Below are positions 48,204-55,953 of a stretch of DNA of 64,000 nucleotides, one piece after another. Under the pieces are notes generated by a model that had not been told where the DNA came from, searched no databases, and worked only from the letters and a program-made list of their open reading frames with translations. Position numbers and translations under genes: made by a program. Position 1 is the first letter of the stretch, and each line of letters starts with the position of its first letter. The stretch comes from Lentisphaerota bacterium (GTDB taxonomy: Bacteria > Verrucomicrobiota > Kiritimatiellia > UBA8416 > JAIOPI01), in NCBI GenBank assembly GCA_021413965.1, contig JAIOPI010000010.1:310001-374000 (forward strand), read 5' to 3'.

Positions 48204-50309
48204 ATGCGACTTCAAGCCGGTTTGACGGGTTTGGTGTGTGCCGGTTGGGTGGCGCTGGGGGGGGCTGGCGGACAGGCCGAGACCGTGTTCGTTCCGGCGG
48301 CACAGGATGCCACGCTGCATTCGGAAAGCACGAATCTTGCCAATGGCGCCGGCGATGCCTTCTTTGTCGGCCGGACGTCGGCGGGAACTGTGCGCCGAAG
48401 CCTCCTGCGGTTCGACGTCGCCGCCCATCTGCCCCCGGACGCGGTGGCGACGGGCGCCGTGCTGCGCCTGACCCTCACGAGACCCGCCAGCGGTGCAGAC
48501 GTGAGCGTGGCGCTGCATGCCGCCTCGCGCGCGTGGGGTGAAGGTGCGTCCGCGTCGTCCCAAGGCGGCGGAGCGCCGGCCGAACCGGGGGACGCGACCT
48601 GGGCGCACACCTTCTACAGCACCGGGCTGTGGGATACCGCAGGCGGCGATTTCGCGAGCGCCGTGACCGCCAGCCAGACCGTCAACGCCATGGGAACCTA
48701 TGCCTGGACATCCTCGCAACTGGTGGCTGACGTCAAGTCGTGGCTGGCCCAGCCCAACGCCAACGCCGGCTGGTTGCTGATCGGCGATGAAATCAATGCC
48801 CGCTCGGTTGCCGGTTACGCCTCACGCGAAAACGCGTCGCTCGCCTCGCGCCCCACGCTCATCGTCGACTTCACCGTGCCGCCCCCCCTGGCCGTAACGG
48901 CAATCGACGCCGGCAGCACGAACGTTACGCTGCGCTGGGCCAGCCGCCCGGGAGAGTCGTATGATCTGCAGGTCGCGAATTCACTCGGCACCACCGATGC
49001 CTTCCGCGTCGCCGTCGCCCACATCCCGGCCAGCCCCGACGGCACCAATGTCTTCACCGATCCCCCGCTGCTCGCCGGCCCGCGCCTGCCCGGCAACACC
49101 CCCCTCTTCTACCGCATCAAGGCCTTGCCGGCCTCACCGCCTGCCGTCACCGCCCTCCTCACCCGCGTCGCCGACGGCCTGATCGCCCCGGTCACGCTGA
49201 CCCACGCCGGCGATGGCTCGGGGCGCCAGTTCATTGCGGAACAGAACGGACGCATCCTCGTCCTGAACAGCAGCGGTTCGCTCCTGCCCGCTCCCTTCCT
49301 CGACCTGTCCGCACGCCTCGTGACGCTATCCCCCGGATACGATGAGCGCGGTCTCCTCGGACTCGCCTTTCACCCGCACTATGCGGCGAACGGGCGGTTC
49401 TTCGTCTACTACAGCGCGCCCAAAGTCGCCCCGGGTGTGAACCATGAGAGCATCGTCGCCGAATATCACGTGTCCGGAGCAAACGCCGACGCCGCAGACA
49501 CAAACGAACTGGTGATCCTCCGCCAGGACGAACCCGAGTTCAACCACAACGGCGGGGCCCTCGCGTTCGGCCCCGACGGCTACCTCTACATCGCCCTCGG
49601 CGATGGCGGCGGCGCGGGCGACCAGCACGGCGCCACCGGCAACGGCCAGCAGCTGGCCACCTGGCTCGGAAAGATCCTCCGCATCGACGTCGACAGCGCC
49701 TCCCCCTACGCCGTTCCGCCCGACAATCCGTTCGTGGGCACCAATGGACTGGATGAAATCTACGCCTACGGATTCCGCAACCCCTTCCGGATCGCGTTCG
49801 ACCGCGGCGACACCAACCGCTTCTTCGTGGCTGACGTCGGCCAGAATGTGTGGGAGGAAATCGACGTCGTGCGCAAGGGCGGCAACTATGGCTGGCGAAT
49901 CACGGAAGGCGGCCACGCGTTCGACCTGCCCACGGCGTCCGCCCTCGGCGTCGATCCGCGAGGACTGGACTACCCCATTCACGAATACAGCCACGCGGAA
50001 GCCGGCATCTCCGTCATCGGAGGCTACGTCTATCGGGGGAGCCATTTCCCGGCGCTGACCGGCACCTACGTCTTCGGCGATTTCAGCTCGACCTTCTCCC
50101 TGCCGCGCGGGCGCCTCTACTACCTGGCCGAAACGCGGTCAAACCTGTGGGAGCGTTTTCCGCTTTCCCTGGCCCCCTCGAACGCCCCGCTCAATCGCTT
50201 CGTGAAGGGCTTTGGCGAAGACGAAGCGGGCGAACTGTACCTGCTCACCACCACGAACCTCGGCCCCACCGGCGTCTCCGGAGAAATCTTCCGCTTCGAT
50301 CCCCCATGA
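48204..50309 (+). CDS. Exported DNRLRE-domain protein with PQQ-dependent sugar dehydrogenase-like domain
   Basis: 701 residues. Signal peptide (residues ~1-24) then a DNRLRE domain at ~28-225 (TVFVPAAQDATLHSESTNLANGAGDAFFVGR, with LLRFDVAAHLPPDA), a short beta-sandwich linker (GESYDLQVANSLGT), and a C-terminal glucose/sorbosone dehydrogenase-type six-bladed propeller at ~330-700 (GFHPHYAANGRFFVYYS, EFNHNGGALAFGPDGYLYIALGDGGGAGDQHG, VGQNVWEEIDVVRKGGNYGWR). It probably oxidises a sugar in the periplasm or at the surface with PQQ, if the cofactor is made or imported. The ATG at 48204 follows a GAAGAGGG site. Its TGA overlaps the next gene by 4 nt. Confidence 0.88.
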   Translation: MRLQAGLTGLVCAGWVALGGAGGQAETVFVPAAQDATLHSESTNLANGAGDAFFVGRTSAGTVRRSLLRFDVAAHLPPDAVATGAVLRLTLTRPASGADVSVALHAASRAWGEGASASSQGGGAPAEPGDATWAHTFYSTGLWDTAGGDFASAVTASQTVNAMGTYAWTSSQLVADVKSWLAQPNANAGWLLIGDEINARSVAGYASRENASLASRPTLIVDFTVPPPLAVTAIDAGSTNVTLRWASRPGESYDLQVANSLGTTDAFRVAVAHIPASPDGTNVFTDPPLLAGPRLPGNTPLFYRIKALPASPPAVTALLTRVADGLIAPVTLTHAGDGSGRQFIAEQNGRILVLNSSGSLLPAPFLDLSARLVTLSPGYDERGLLGLAFHPHYAANGRFFVYYSAPKVAPGVNHESIVAEYHVSGANADAADTNELVILRQDEPEFNHNGGALAFGPDGYLYIALGDGGGAGDQHGATGNGQQLATWLGKILRIDVDSASPYAVPPDNPFVGTNGLDEIYAYGFRNPFRIAFDRGDTNRFFVADVGQNVWEEIDVVRKGGNYGWRITEGGHAFDLPTASALGVDPRGLDYPIHEYSHAEAGISVIGGYVYRGSHFPALTGTYVFGDFSSTFSLPRGRLYYLAETRSNLWERFPLSLAPSNAPLNRFVKGFGEDEAGELYLLTTTNLGPTGVSGEIFRFDPP

Positions 50310-51223
50310 GCAGCCTCCCTCTCGGTATCGCGCTGGGGGTGGGTGCGGCGGCGCTGCAGTCGCTCACCTACCTGCAATCCCGCCACGTTGTCGGCCAGGC
50401 CGCCGACGGCCAGCTGCGCCTGCTGGTGGTCGCCCACGCGATTCAGGGGGCCGTGTCCCTGGCCCTGCTGCCCCTGCTCTGGCCCGCCAACATGCCCGAC
50501 TGGACACTGTATGCGGGCCCGATCATGGTCGAGAGTCTCGGCTACCTCGCCGGGCAAGCCTGCCTCTTCGCCGCCCTGCGCCACACGGAAGCGTCCCGCG
50601 TCGCACCCTTTCTCGGCCTCAAAGTGGCGCTCCTCGCCGTGCTGACGTGGCTGCTGCGTGGGCGCGGGCTGACGCCCATGCAGTGGACCGCCGTGGCCCT
50701 CGCGGTCAGCGCGGCCTGGCTGCTGCACTGGACCGCAACCACCCGCACGCCCGCCAAGGCCATTTTCGCCCTGCTGGGCGCCTGCGCGGGATACGCCATC
50801 TCGGACCTGTACATCGGCGTGGCCATTGAGCGCATGGCGCCGGTGTCGCCGTTGCACGCCGCACTGACCGCCTGCGCCCTGTCCTACGCCTTCTGCGGCC
50901 TCTCCGTGCTGCCGCTGTGGGGACGCGTTCGGCACATCGGCTGGAGCGATGTGCGCCGGTCATCGCCCTATGCGCTGACCTGGCTGAGCGGCATGGGCCT
51001 GCTCTACACCTGCTTCGCGCTGGCCGGCGTCGTGCTTGGGAACATCGTCCAGTCCTCGCGCGGACTTATCTCCATCCTGATCGCCCCCTGGCTCGCGCGT
51101 CATGCGGACTGGGGCCACCTCGAAACCGCGCACCCACCCCACGCCGTCGCCCGCCGCGCGGCCTGTGCCCTCCTGATGACCGCGGCCGTCGCGCTCTACG
51201 TCCTCGGCCGCGCACGGCCATAG
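50306..51223 (+). CDS. EamA/DMT-type membrane transporter
   Basis: 305 residues with about ten hydrophobic helices and two homologous halves, the drug/metabolite transporter layout (ALGVGAAALQSLTYLQS, ESLGYLAGQACLFAALRHTEASRVAPFLGLKVALLAVL in short segments, SPLHAALTACALSYAFCGLSV, GNIVQSSRGLISILIAPWLA). Family members export small metabolites such as sugars or amino acids. The ATG at 50306 overlaps the dehydrogenase stop (ATGA), so the two are translationally coupled, hinting at a shared role in extracytoplasmic sugar oxidation. Confidence 0.85.
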   Translation: MSSLPLGIALGVGAAALQSLTYLQSRHVVGQAADGQLRLLVVAHAIQGAVSLALLPLLWPANMPDWTLYAGPIMVESLGYLAGQACLFAALRHTEASRVAPFLGLKVALLAVLTWLLRGRGLTPMQWTAVALAVSAAWLLHWTATTRTPAKAIFALLGACAGYAISDLYIGVAIERMAPVSPLHAALTACALSYAFCGLSVLPLWGRVRHIGWSDVRRSSPYALTWLSGMGLLYTCFALAGVVLGNIVQSSRGLISILIAPWLARHADWGHLETAHPPHAVARRAACALLMTAAVALYVLGRARP

Positions 51224-51233
51224 CCGCAAACAC

Positions 51234-51310
51234 GGCTCGCCGGGACGCCTCGCCCCACCTCAGAACCAAGCCGGCAATTCCCCAGGTGGGGCGAGCCGTC
51301 CCGGCGAGCC
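51234..51310. repeat. 27-bp inverted repeat with 23-nt loop, dispersed family A
   Basis: Arms at 51234-51260 and 51284-51310 pair at 26 of 27 positions (core GGCTCGCCGGGACG, then CCTCGCCCCACCT). The sequence recurs as a single arm at 20377-20403. It lies between the EamA gene and the acyl-CoA synthetase and may also end the upstream transcript. Compact palindromes of this sort are often mobile REP-like elements, which is inference. Confidence 0.75.
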
Positions 51311-51404
51311 GACGCACCCCCTGCCCTCGCCATTGTCACGCGGCGGGTATTCAGTGTAACGTGGCCGACAGTGCAACCCGCGGCAGGCGATAACCGGAGG
51401 CCCC

Positions 51405-53117
51405 TTGAATTCCACCCAGGCGTTTCTGCAGGCGCGTGACTTTCTGATCACCCACCGGCTGGATTACGATGCCGCTTGCCGCGGCTTCCGCTGGCCCCAA
51501 CTCGACACCTTCAACTGGGCCCTCGATTACTTTGATGTCATCGCCCGCCACAATGACCGCCCGGCCCTGCGACTCGTCAACGACGCCGGCGTCGCCGAAT
51601 CCCATTCCTTTGCCACGCTGAGCCGGCGCTCCAACCAGGTGGCCAATTTTCTCATCCGTTCCGGCGTGCGCCGCGGCGAGCGCCTGCTCGTCATGCTGCC
51701 CAACGTGACCGCCATGTGGGAAGTCACCCTGGCCGCGCTGAAGCTGGGTGCAGTCGTCAGCCCCACCGCGCCGCTCCTGCCCACCGCGGATCTCCAGGAC
51801 CGTATCAACCGCGGCGATCTGCGCCATGCCGTGGCGGATCCGGCCGGCGTCGAGAAACTCGCCGGGCTGCGCGGGCTGCACGCCCGCATCGTCGTCGGGC
51901 ATGCCGCCACGCCGGGGTGGACGACCTATGCGGGGGCGGATCAGGAATCGGACACCTTCGTCCCCGAGGCCCCGACCCGGGCGGACGACCCGTTCCTGCT
52001 GTATTTCACGTCCGGCACCACGGCCCGGCCCAAGCTCGTTCTGCACACGCACCGCACCTATCCCGTCGGCCATCTCTCCACCATGTATTGGCTCGGCCTC
52101 CAGCCCACCGACGTCCACTTCAACATCAGTTCACCCGGCTGGGCCAAGCATGCCTGGAGCAGTTTCTTCGCGCCTTGGAACGCGGGGGCCTGCATCTTCG
52201 TGCTGAACCTCCCGCGCTTTGACGCCCGCAAGGTGCTCGGCGCGCTCGCCGCCAACGGCGTCACCTCCTTGTGCGCCCCCCCCACGGTGTGGCGCATGCT
52301 GGTGCTTGAGGATCTCAAATCCTACCCCGTGAAGGTGCGCGAATTGGCCAGCGCCGGCGAACCGCTCAACCCGGAAATCATCGAACAGGTGCGCGCCGCC
52401 TGGGGGCTGACGATCCGCGATGGCTATGGCCAGACCGAAACCTCGGCCCTGGTCGGAAACTCGCCGGGCCAGCCCGTCAAAGCCGGCTCCATGGGACGTC
52501 CGCTACCCGGCTACCACGTGGCCCTGCTCGATGCCGACGGCCATGCCGGGAACGACGGCGAGATTTCCATCGGGCTGGAGCCCCGCCCCGCCGGGCTCAT
52601 GGCCGCCTACGCCGACAGTGCGGAACGCACCGCCGCCGCCCTGGGCAACGCGTTCTATCGCACGTCCGACACCGCCTCGCGCGACGCCGACGGCTACTAC
52701 TGGTACATCGGCCGGTCGGACGATGTGTTCAAGAGCTCCGATTACCGGATCAGCCCCTTCGAACTGGAAAGCATCCTGATCGAGCACGAAGTCGTGGCCG
52801 AAGCCGCGGTGGTCCCCAGCCCCGATCCCCTGCGCCTGTCCGTGCCCAAGGCCTTTGTGCTCCTCAAGCCCGGCATCGAGCCCTCGCGTGAGCTGGCGCT
52901 GTCGATCCTGCGCTTCACGCGTGAGCGCTTGCCGCCCTACGAACGCATCCGCCGCCTGGAGTTCTGCGACCTGCCCAAGACCATCTCCGGAAAAATCCGC
53001 CGCGTGCAGCTCCGCGCCGCCGAAGCCGAGCACCACGCCCGCCAGCTCCGACGCGATGGCGAATTCAGGGAAGAGGATTTTCCGGAACTCAAACACGCTC
53101 CGCGCGAGGCGCGATAA
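51405..53117 (+). CDS. AMP-forming acyl-CoA synthetase (medium-chain MACS-like)
   Basis: 570 residues with the ANL-superfamily core: P-loop YFTSGTTARPKLVLHTH near residue 205 (usual TTGxPK, here TTARPK), SPGWAKHAWSSFFAPWNAGA, SAGEPLNPEII, YGQTETS, and the C-terminal YRTSDTASRDADGYYWYIGRSDDVFKSSDYRISPFELES with the catalytic Lys in PKTISGKIRR. It activates a carboxylic acid to an acyl-CoA via an acyl-adenylate. The start is TTG at 51405, 5-6 nt after GGAGG. Medium-chain/aromatic acids are usual for this group; the substrate is open. Confidence 0.92.
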   Translation: MNSTQAFLQARDFLITHRLDYDAACRGFRWPQLDTFNWALDYFDVIARHNDRPALRLVNDAGVAESHSFATLSRRSNQVANFLIRSGVRRGERLLVMLPNVTAMWEVTLAALKLGAVVSPTAPLLPTADLQDRINRGDLRHAVADPAGVEKLAGLRGLHARIVVGHAATPGWTTYAGADQESDTFVPEAPTRADDPFLLYFTSGTTARPKLVLHTHRTYPVGHLSTMYWLGLQPTDVHFNISSPGWAKHAWSSFFAPWNAGACIFVLNLPRFDARKVLGALAANGVTSLCAPPTVWRMLVLEDLKSYPVKVRELASAGEPLNPEIIEQVRAAWGLTIRDGYGQTETSALVGNSPGQPVKAGSMGRPLPGYHVALLDADGHAGNDGEISIGLEPRPAGLMAAYADSAERTAAALGNAFYRTSDTASRDADGYYWYIGRSDDVFKSSDYRISPFELESILIEHEVVAEAAVVPSPDPLRLSVPKAFVLLKPGIEPSRELALSILRFTRERLPPYERIRRLEFCDLPKTISGKIRRVQLRAAEAEHHARQLRRDGEFREEDFPELKHAPREAR

Positions 53118-53144
53118 GCCGCGCGCCGCGATGCCCGCCCACCC

Positions 53145-54407
53145 TCACCGCCATGCGCCGGCGGGAATGGCCGCCAACACCCAACGGGTGTCGTCCCGGA
53201 GATGCCGGGGCGACTTGCGCGGGCCGGCAAAGTACACGGTCCCGTCCAGCCCCGTCGTGCCCGCGAGGGCGGTTTCCAGGAACCCCTCTCCGTCGGGGCC
53301 CACGATGCCCCCGGCGTCCAACACCCGCTCTCGGCCGGCGCCATCGGCGGCCGTGATGCGCATCAGGCGCGAGGCGCCGCCGTCTTGCTGGGGCAGGACG
53401 TAGAGCACGTCGCCCTCCCGCGTGCGCGCAATGGAGTGCAGCAGGTGCATGTCGCCCACGCGCGCGCCCTCAACACCGCCGGCCGGCGCCACGGCGCGCA
53501 TGCGCCCGTCAGGCCCAGGCCCGATGTCGTACGCAAACGCGAACGGCTCGCGAAACTCCATCACGCGCCCCTGGATCGACTCCGCCATCGGTTCGCGCGG
53601 CGTCTGCCAGAAGGCCGACGTGACCCCGTAGATCGTGCGCCCGTCCGCACTGATCGTCGACACCAGGGCCGTCAGGAAGTTCACGGTCGGGCCGTGGCCG
53701 GGCAGCCGGGCGTCGAGCGTGCGCAGCTCGCGCGTGCGCGGGTCGAAGCGGATGACCCACCCGTCCTCGTCGAACGTGTACACGCAACCGTCGGCCGCCA
53801 CTTCGCAGACGCGCGTCGGAAACTTGCCGACCGAGCCGACGATCTCCGTGCGGCCCGTGTCCATGTTGTACTCGATCAGGTGGCACCGGGTGTGCGTGGT
53901 GGCGTAGAGGCGGCGGGCCTTGATGTCCATCGCAAAGCCCATGAGCGATTCGCCCGGCAGGGCGATGCCGAGGTCTTCGCACCGGCCACGTGCCGGATCG
54001 TAGCGCAGCCAGTGGCCGCCGGGAAAGCCGCCGCGCTGCACGGCCCGCACCTCCGGCGGCGCATAGTCCCGCTCGCAGCTGTGGCTGCCAAAGTACAGCC
54101 GCCCGTCGCGATCCGGCAGGATGGTCGTGTGGATCTTGCTCTGCGGGTTCACGTCCAGACGGCCGCGCTGCCCGCAGACATCCTGCATGTTCGCCACGGT
54201 GCGCATGGCCCGCGTCCGGGGATCAAAGGCGATCAACCGCGCCCCGTCGCCCAGGAACCGGTGGTCGCACAGCCCGCTGTAGATCGTGCCGTCGTGCCCC
54301 GTCCCCATCCCGTTGAACAGCCACCAGTCCCCCTGGGGCTGGGCCTCCGCCAGCGGCGGCGGCAGCCCAAAGGTGTAAAAGGTGGCCCTCACGTCCGGTC
54401 TTGCCAT
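53145..54407 (-). CDS. Beta-propeller protein (SMP-30/gluconolactonase-like), function unknown
   Basis: 420 residues without a signal peptide and with repeated blade motifs (GHDGTIYSGLCDHRFLGD, LYATTHTRCHLIEYNMDTGR, GCVYTFDEDGWVIRFDPRTREL, GDVLYVLPQQDGGASRLMRI). This looks like a metal-lactonase-type or ligand-binding propeller, but clear lactonase ligands are not obvious. The ATG at 54407 follows GGAGG. It is the last gene of the minus-strand run starting at the GH42-like pair, 140 nt past the cupin, separated by a GC hairpin. Confidence 0.75.
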   Translation of the reverse strand: MARPDVRATFYTFGLPPPLAEAQPQGDWWLFNGMGTGHDGTIYSGLCDHRFLGDGARLIAFDPRTRAMRTVANMQDVCGQRGRLDVNPQSKIHTTILPDRDGRLYFGSHSCERDYAPPEVRAVQRGGFPGGHWLRYDPARGRCEDLGIALPGESLMGFAMDIKARRLYATTHTRCHLIEYNMDTGRTEIVGSVGKFPTRVCEVAADGCVYTFDEDGWVIRFDPRTRELRTLDARLPGHGPTVNFLTALVSTISADGRTIYGVTSAFWQTPREPMAESIQGRVMEFREPFAFAYDIGPGPDGRMRAVAPAGGVEGARVGDMHLLHSIARTREGDVLYVLPQQDGGASRLMRITAADGAGRERVLDAGGIVGPDGEGFLETALAGTTGLDGTVYFAGPRKSPRHLRDDTRWVLAAIPAGAWR

Positions 54408-54439
54408 ACCAAACCTCCAAGTGATGAACGCCGCCTGTC

Positions 54440-54462
54440 GGGGCCGCGCGTGCGCGGGCCCC
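54440..54462. terminator. GC hairpin between cupin and propeller genes
   Basis: GGGGCCGCGC / GCGCGGGCCCC with a 2-nt loop and one bulged G. It lies on the minus strand after the cupin stop (54548) and before the propeller start, a possible partial terminator separating that gene. Confidence 0.4.
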
Positions 54463-54547
54463 GGCCGGCAATCAGGCCTCCGCCAGCGGACCCCCGGCAA
54501 GCGCTTCGCAATTGCACGTCCGATGATCGATGTTTCCGCCCTTCAGG

Positions 54548-54880
54548 CTACACCGCCCCGTGGGACCACAGGACCTTGATGGGACCCGACTCCGGATCGC
54601 GCTTCATCGTGTGCGGCACCCCTTTGGCCGCGATGAAGGCCGAGCCGGGACGAATCCGGAACTCGCCCCCGCCCACCTTCGCCGTGCCCGTCCCCTCCAG
54701 CACGTAGAAGCCTTCCTGGTCATCGTGCACGCCAGGCTCGCGATACGTCGTCCCATCATAGTACGCCGTGCCCATGCAGTACCCGTTGACCGCGCCCTGC
54801 GTGGCGTCAATCAACATCCCGGCCCGCCGCCCCGTGGACGGATCCGCGGGCAAGTGGTCTTCGTGCGTCTCGATGGTCAT
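54548..54880 (-). CDS. Small single-domain cupin protein
   Basis: 110 residues with one conserved cupin barrel: TYREPGVHDDQEGFYVLEGTGTAKVG contains the H-x-D...E ligand pattern, and SAFIAAKGVPHTMKRD the second His. Small cupins often act as sugar isomerases, binding proteins or cofactor-free sensors in sugar clusters. The start codon at 54880 overlaps the end of the Gfo/Idh gene by 4 nt (ATGA), so the two are coupled. Confidence 0.85.
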   Translation of the reverse strand: MTIETHEDHLPADPSTGRRAGMLIDATQGAVNGYCMGTAYYDGTTYREPGVHDDQEGFYVLEGTGTAKVGGGEFRIRPGSAFIAAKGVPHTMKRDPESGPIKVLWSHGAV

Positions 54881-55893
54881 GGGTGGCTCCCCGCCTGCAG
54901 GTCGATCACGCGACCCGTGTTCCGGTGCTCCGTCATGGCCAGCGCCACGCGCAGCGATTCGTAGGAACTGCGCAGATCCGCCACGGGCTTGGCCTTGCCT
55001 TCGATGCAGTCGAGAAAATGCTCGATGCTGCGCTTCTCGCTGCCGCGCGACGTGTACCAGCCGTAATCGAAGCCGAAGACGTTGTCCGCCGCCACGTGCT
55101 CCTCGCGCACGCGGTCGAACGCGAATTTGTCCACCTCCTGCCAGGCATAGGACGCCTTGGTCCCGGTGACCACCATGTGATTGTAGCGCACCTTCGCCAG
55201 CGAATCGCCAATATGAAACATGACGCCGTTTTGCATGCGCCCGCTCGCGAAGACCAGTTCCTCGGAGTCCTTGCCTGCCACCGTCGTGCGCGTGTTGCAG
55301 TAGACTTCCTTGAATTCCCCGAAGAGGTAGTACAGCAGATCCAGCTGATGGCAGGTGTGGTGCACGATCCAGCCGCCCGACTCCTCCGGTTCCTGCACCG
55401 CGCGATGCCGCGCGCCGCCTGCGCTCAGGCCGAACGCCCGACCATGCTCGAAGCTGAACGACAGCACCTCGCCGAGGTCGCCCTGGTCCAGAAAGCGCTT
55501 CAACGCGTCGATGCGCCGCGCGTAGCGCCGTGAGTAGTTGACCACATTGACGACGCCCGCCTGCTCCACCGCCTCGATCATCCGGTTCGCATCGGCCAGG
55601 GTGAGGGCAATCGGCTTCTCGCAGAACACGTGCAGGCCGTGGCGGGCCGCCACCTCGACCTGGGAGGCATGCGCATAGCTGGTGGAGGCCACCATCACGA
55701 AATCCAGATCCCAGGAACACAGTTCATCGACCGAGTTCGTGCCCCGCAGCCCGTACTCCTTGACGGCCGCGTCCAGGTTCTTCTGCCCGCGGTTGGACGC
55801 CGCCACGATGCGCGCCCGCGTACAGTGCTGATTGATGTAATCCGTGAACTCCCGACCCGACGTTCCAAACCCGATAATCCCGCCCTTAAGCAT
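54877..55893 (-). CDS. Gfo/Idh/MocA-family oxidoreductase
   Basis: 338 residues. An N-terminal NAD(P) fold starts GGIIGFGTSGREF, with the family's EKP motif in VFCEKPIALTLADANRM and a catalytic region GGWIVHHTCHQLDLLYYLFG (His at the usual site). The C-terminal alpha/beta domain follows. Such enzymes oxidise or epimerise sugars or inositols with NAD(P). It lies 60 nt downstream of the second GH42-like gene and overlaps the cupin start, so it probably processes the sugar freed there. ATG 55893 follows AAGGAG. Confidence 0.9.
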   Translation of the reverse strand: MLKGGIIGFGTSGREFTDYINQHCTRARIVAASNRGQKNLDAAVKEYGLRGTNSVDELCSWDLDFVMVASTSYAHASQVEVAARHGLHVFCEKPIALTLADANRMIEAVEQAGVVNVVNYSRRYARRIDALKRFLDQGDLGEVLSFSFEHGRAFGLSAGGARHRAVQEPEESGGWIVHHTCHQLDLLYYLFGEFKEVYCNTRTTVAGKDSEELVFASGRMQNGVMFHIGDSLAKVRYNHMVVTGTKASYAWQEVDKFAFDRVREEHVAADNVFGFDYGWYTSRGSEKRSIEHFLDCIEGKAKPVADLRSSYESLRVALAMTEHRNTGRVIDLQAGSHP

Positions 55894-55953
55894 GCTGACT
55901 CCTTGTGCACCACCGCGCGAACTCTGCCTCGTCCCACCCAATCCCACCCGGCC

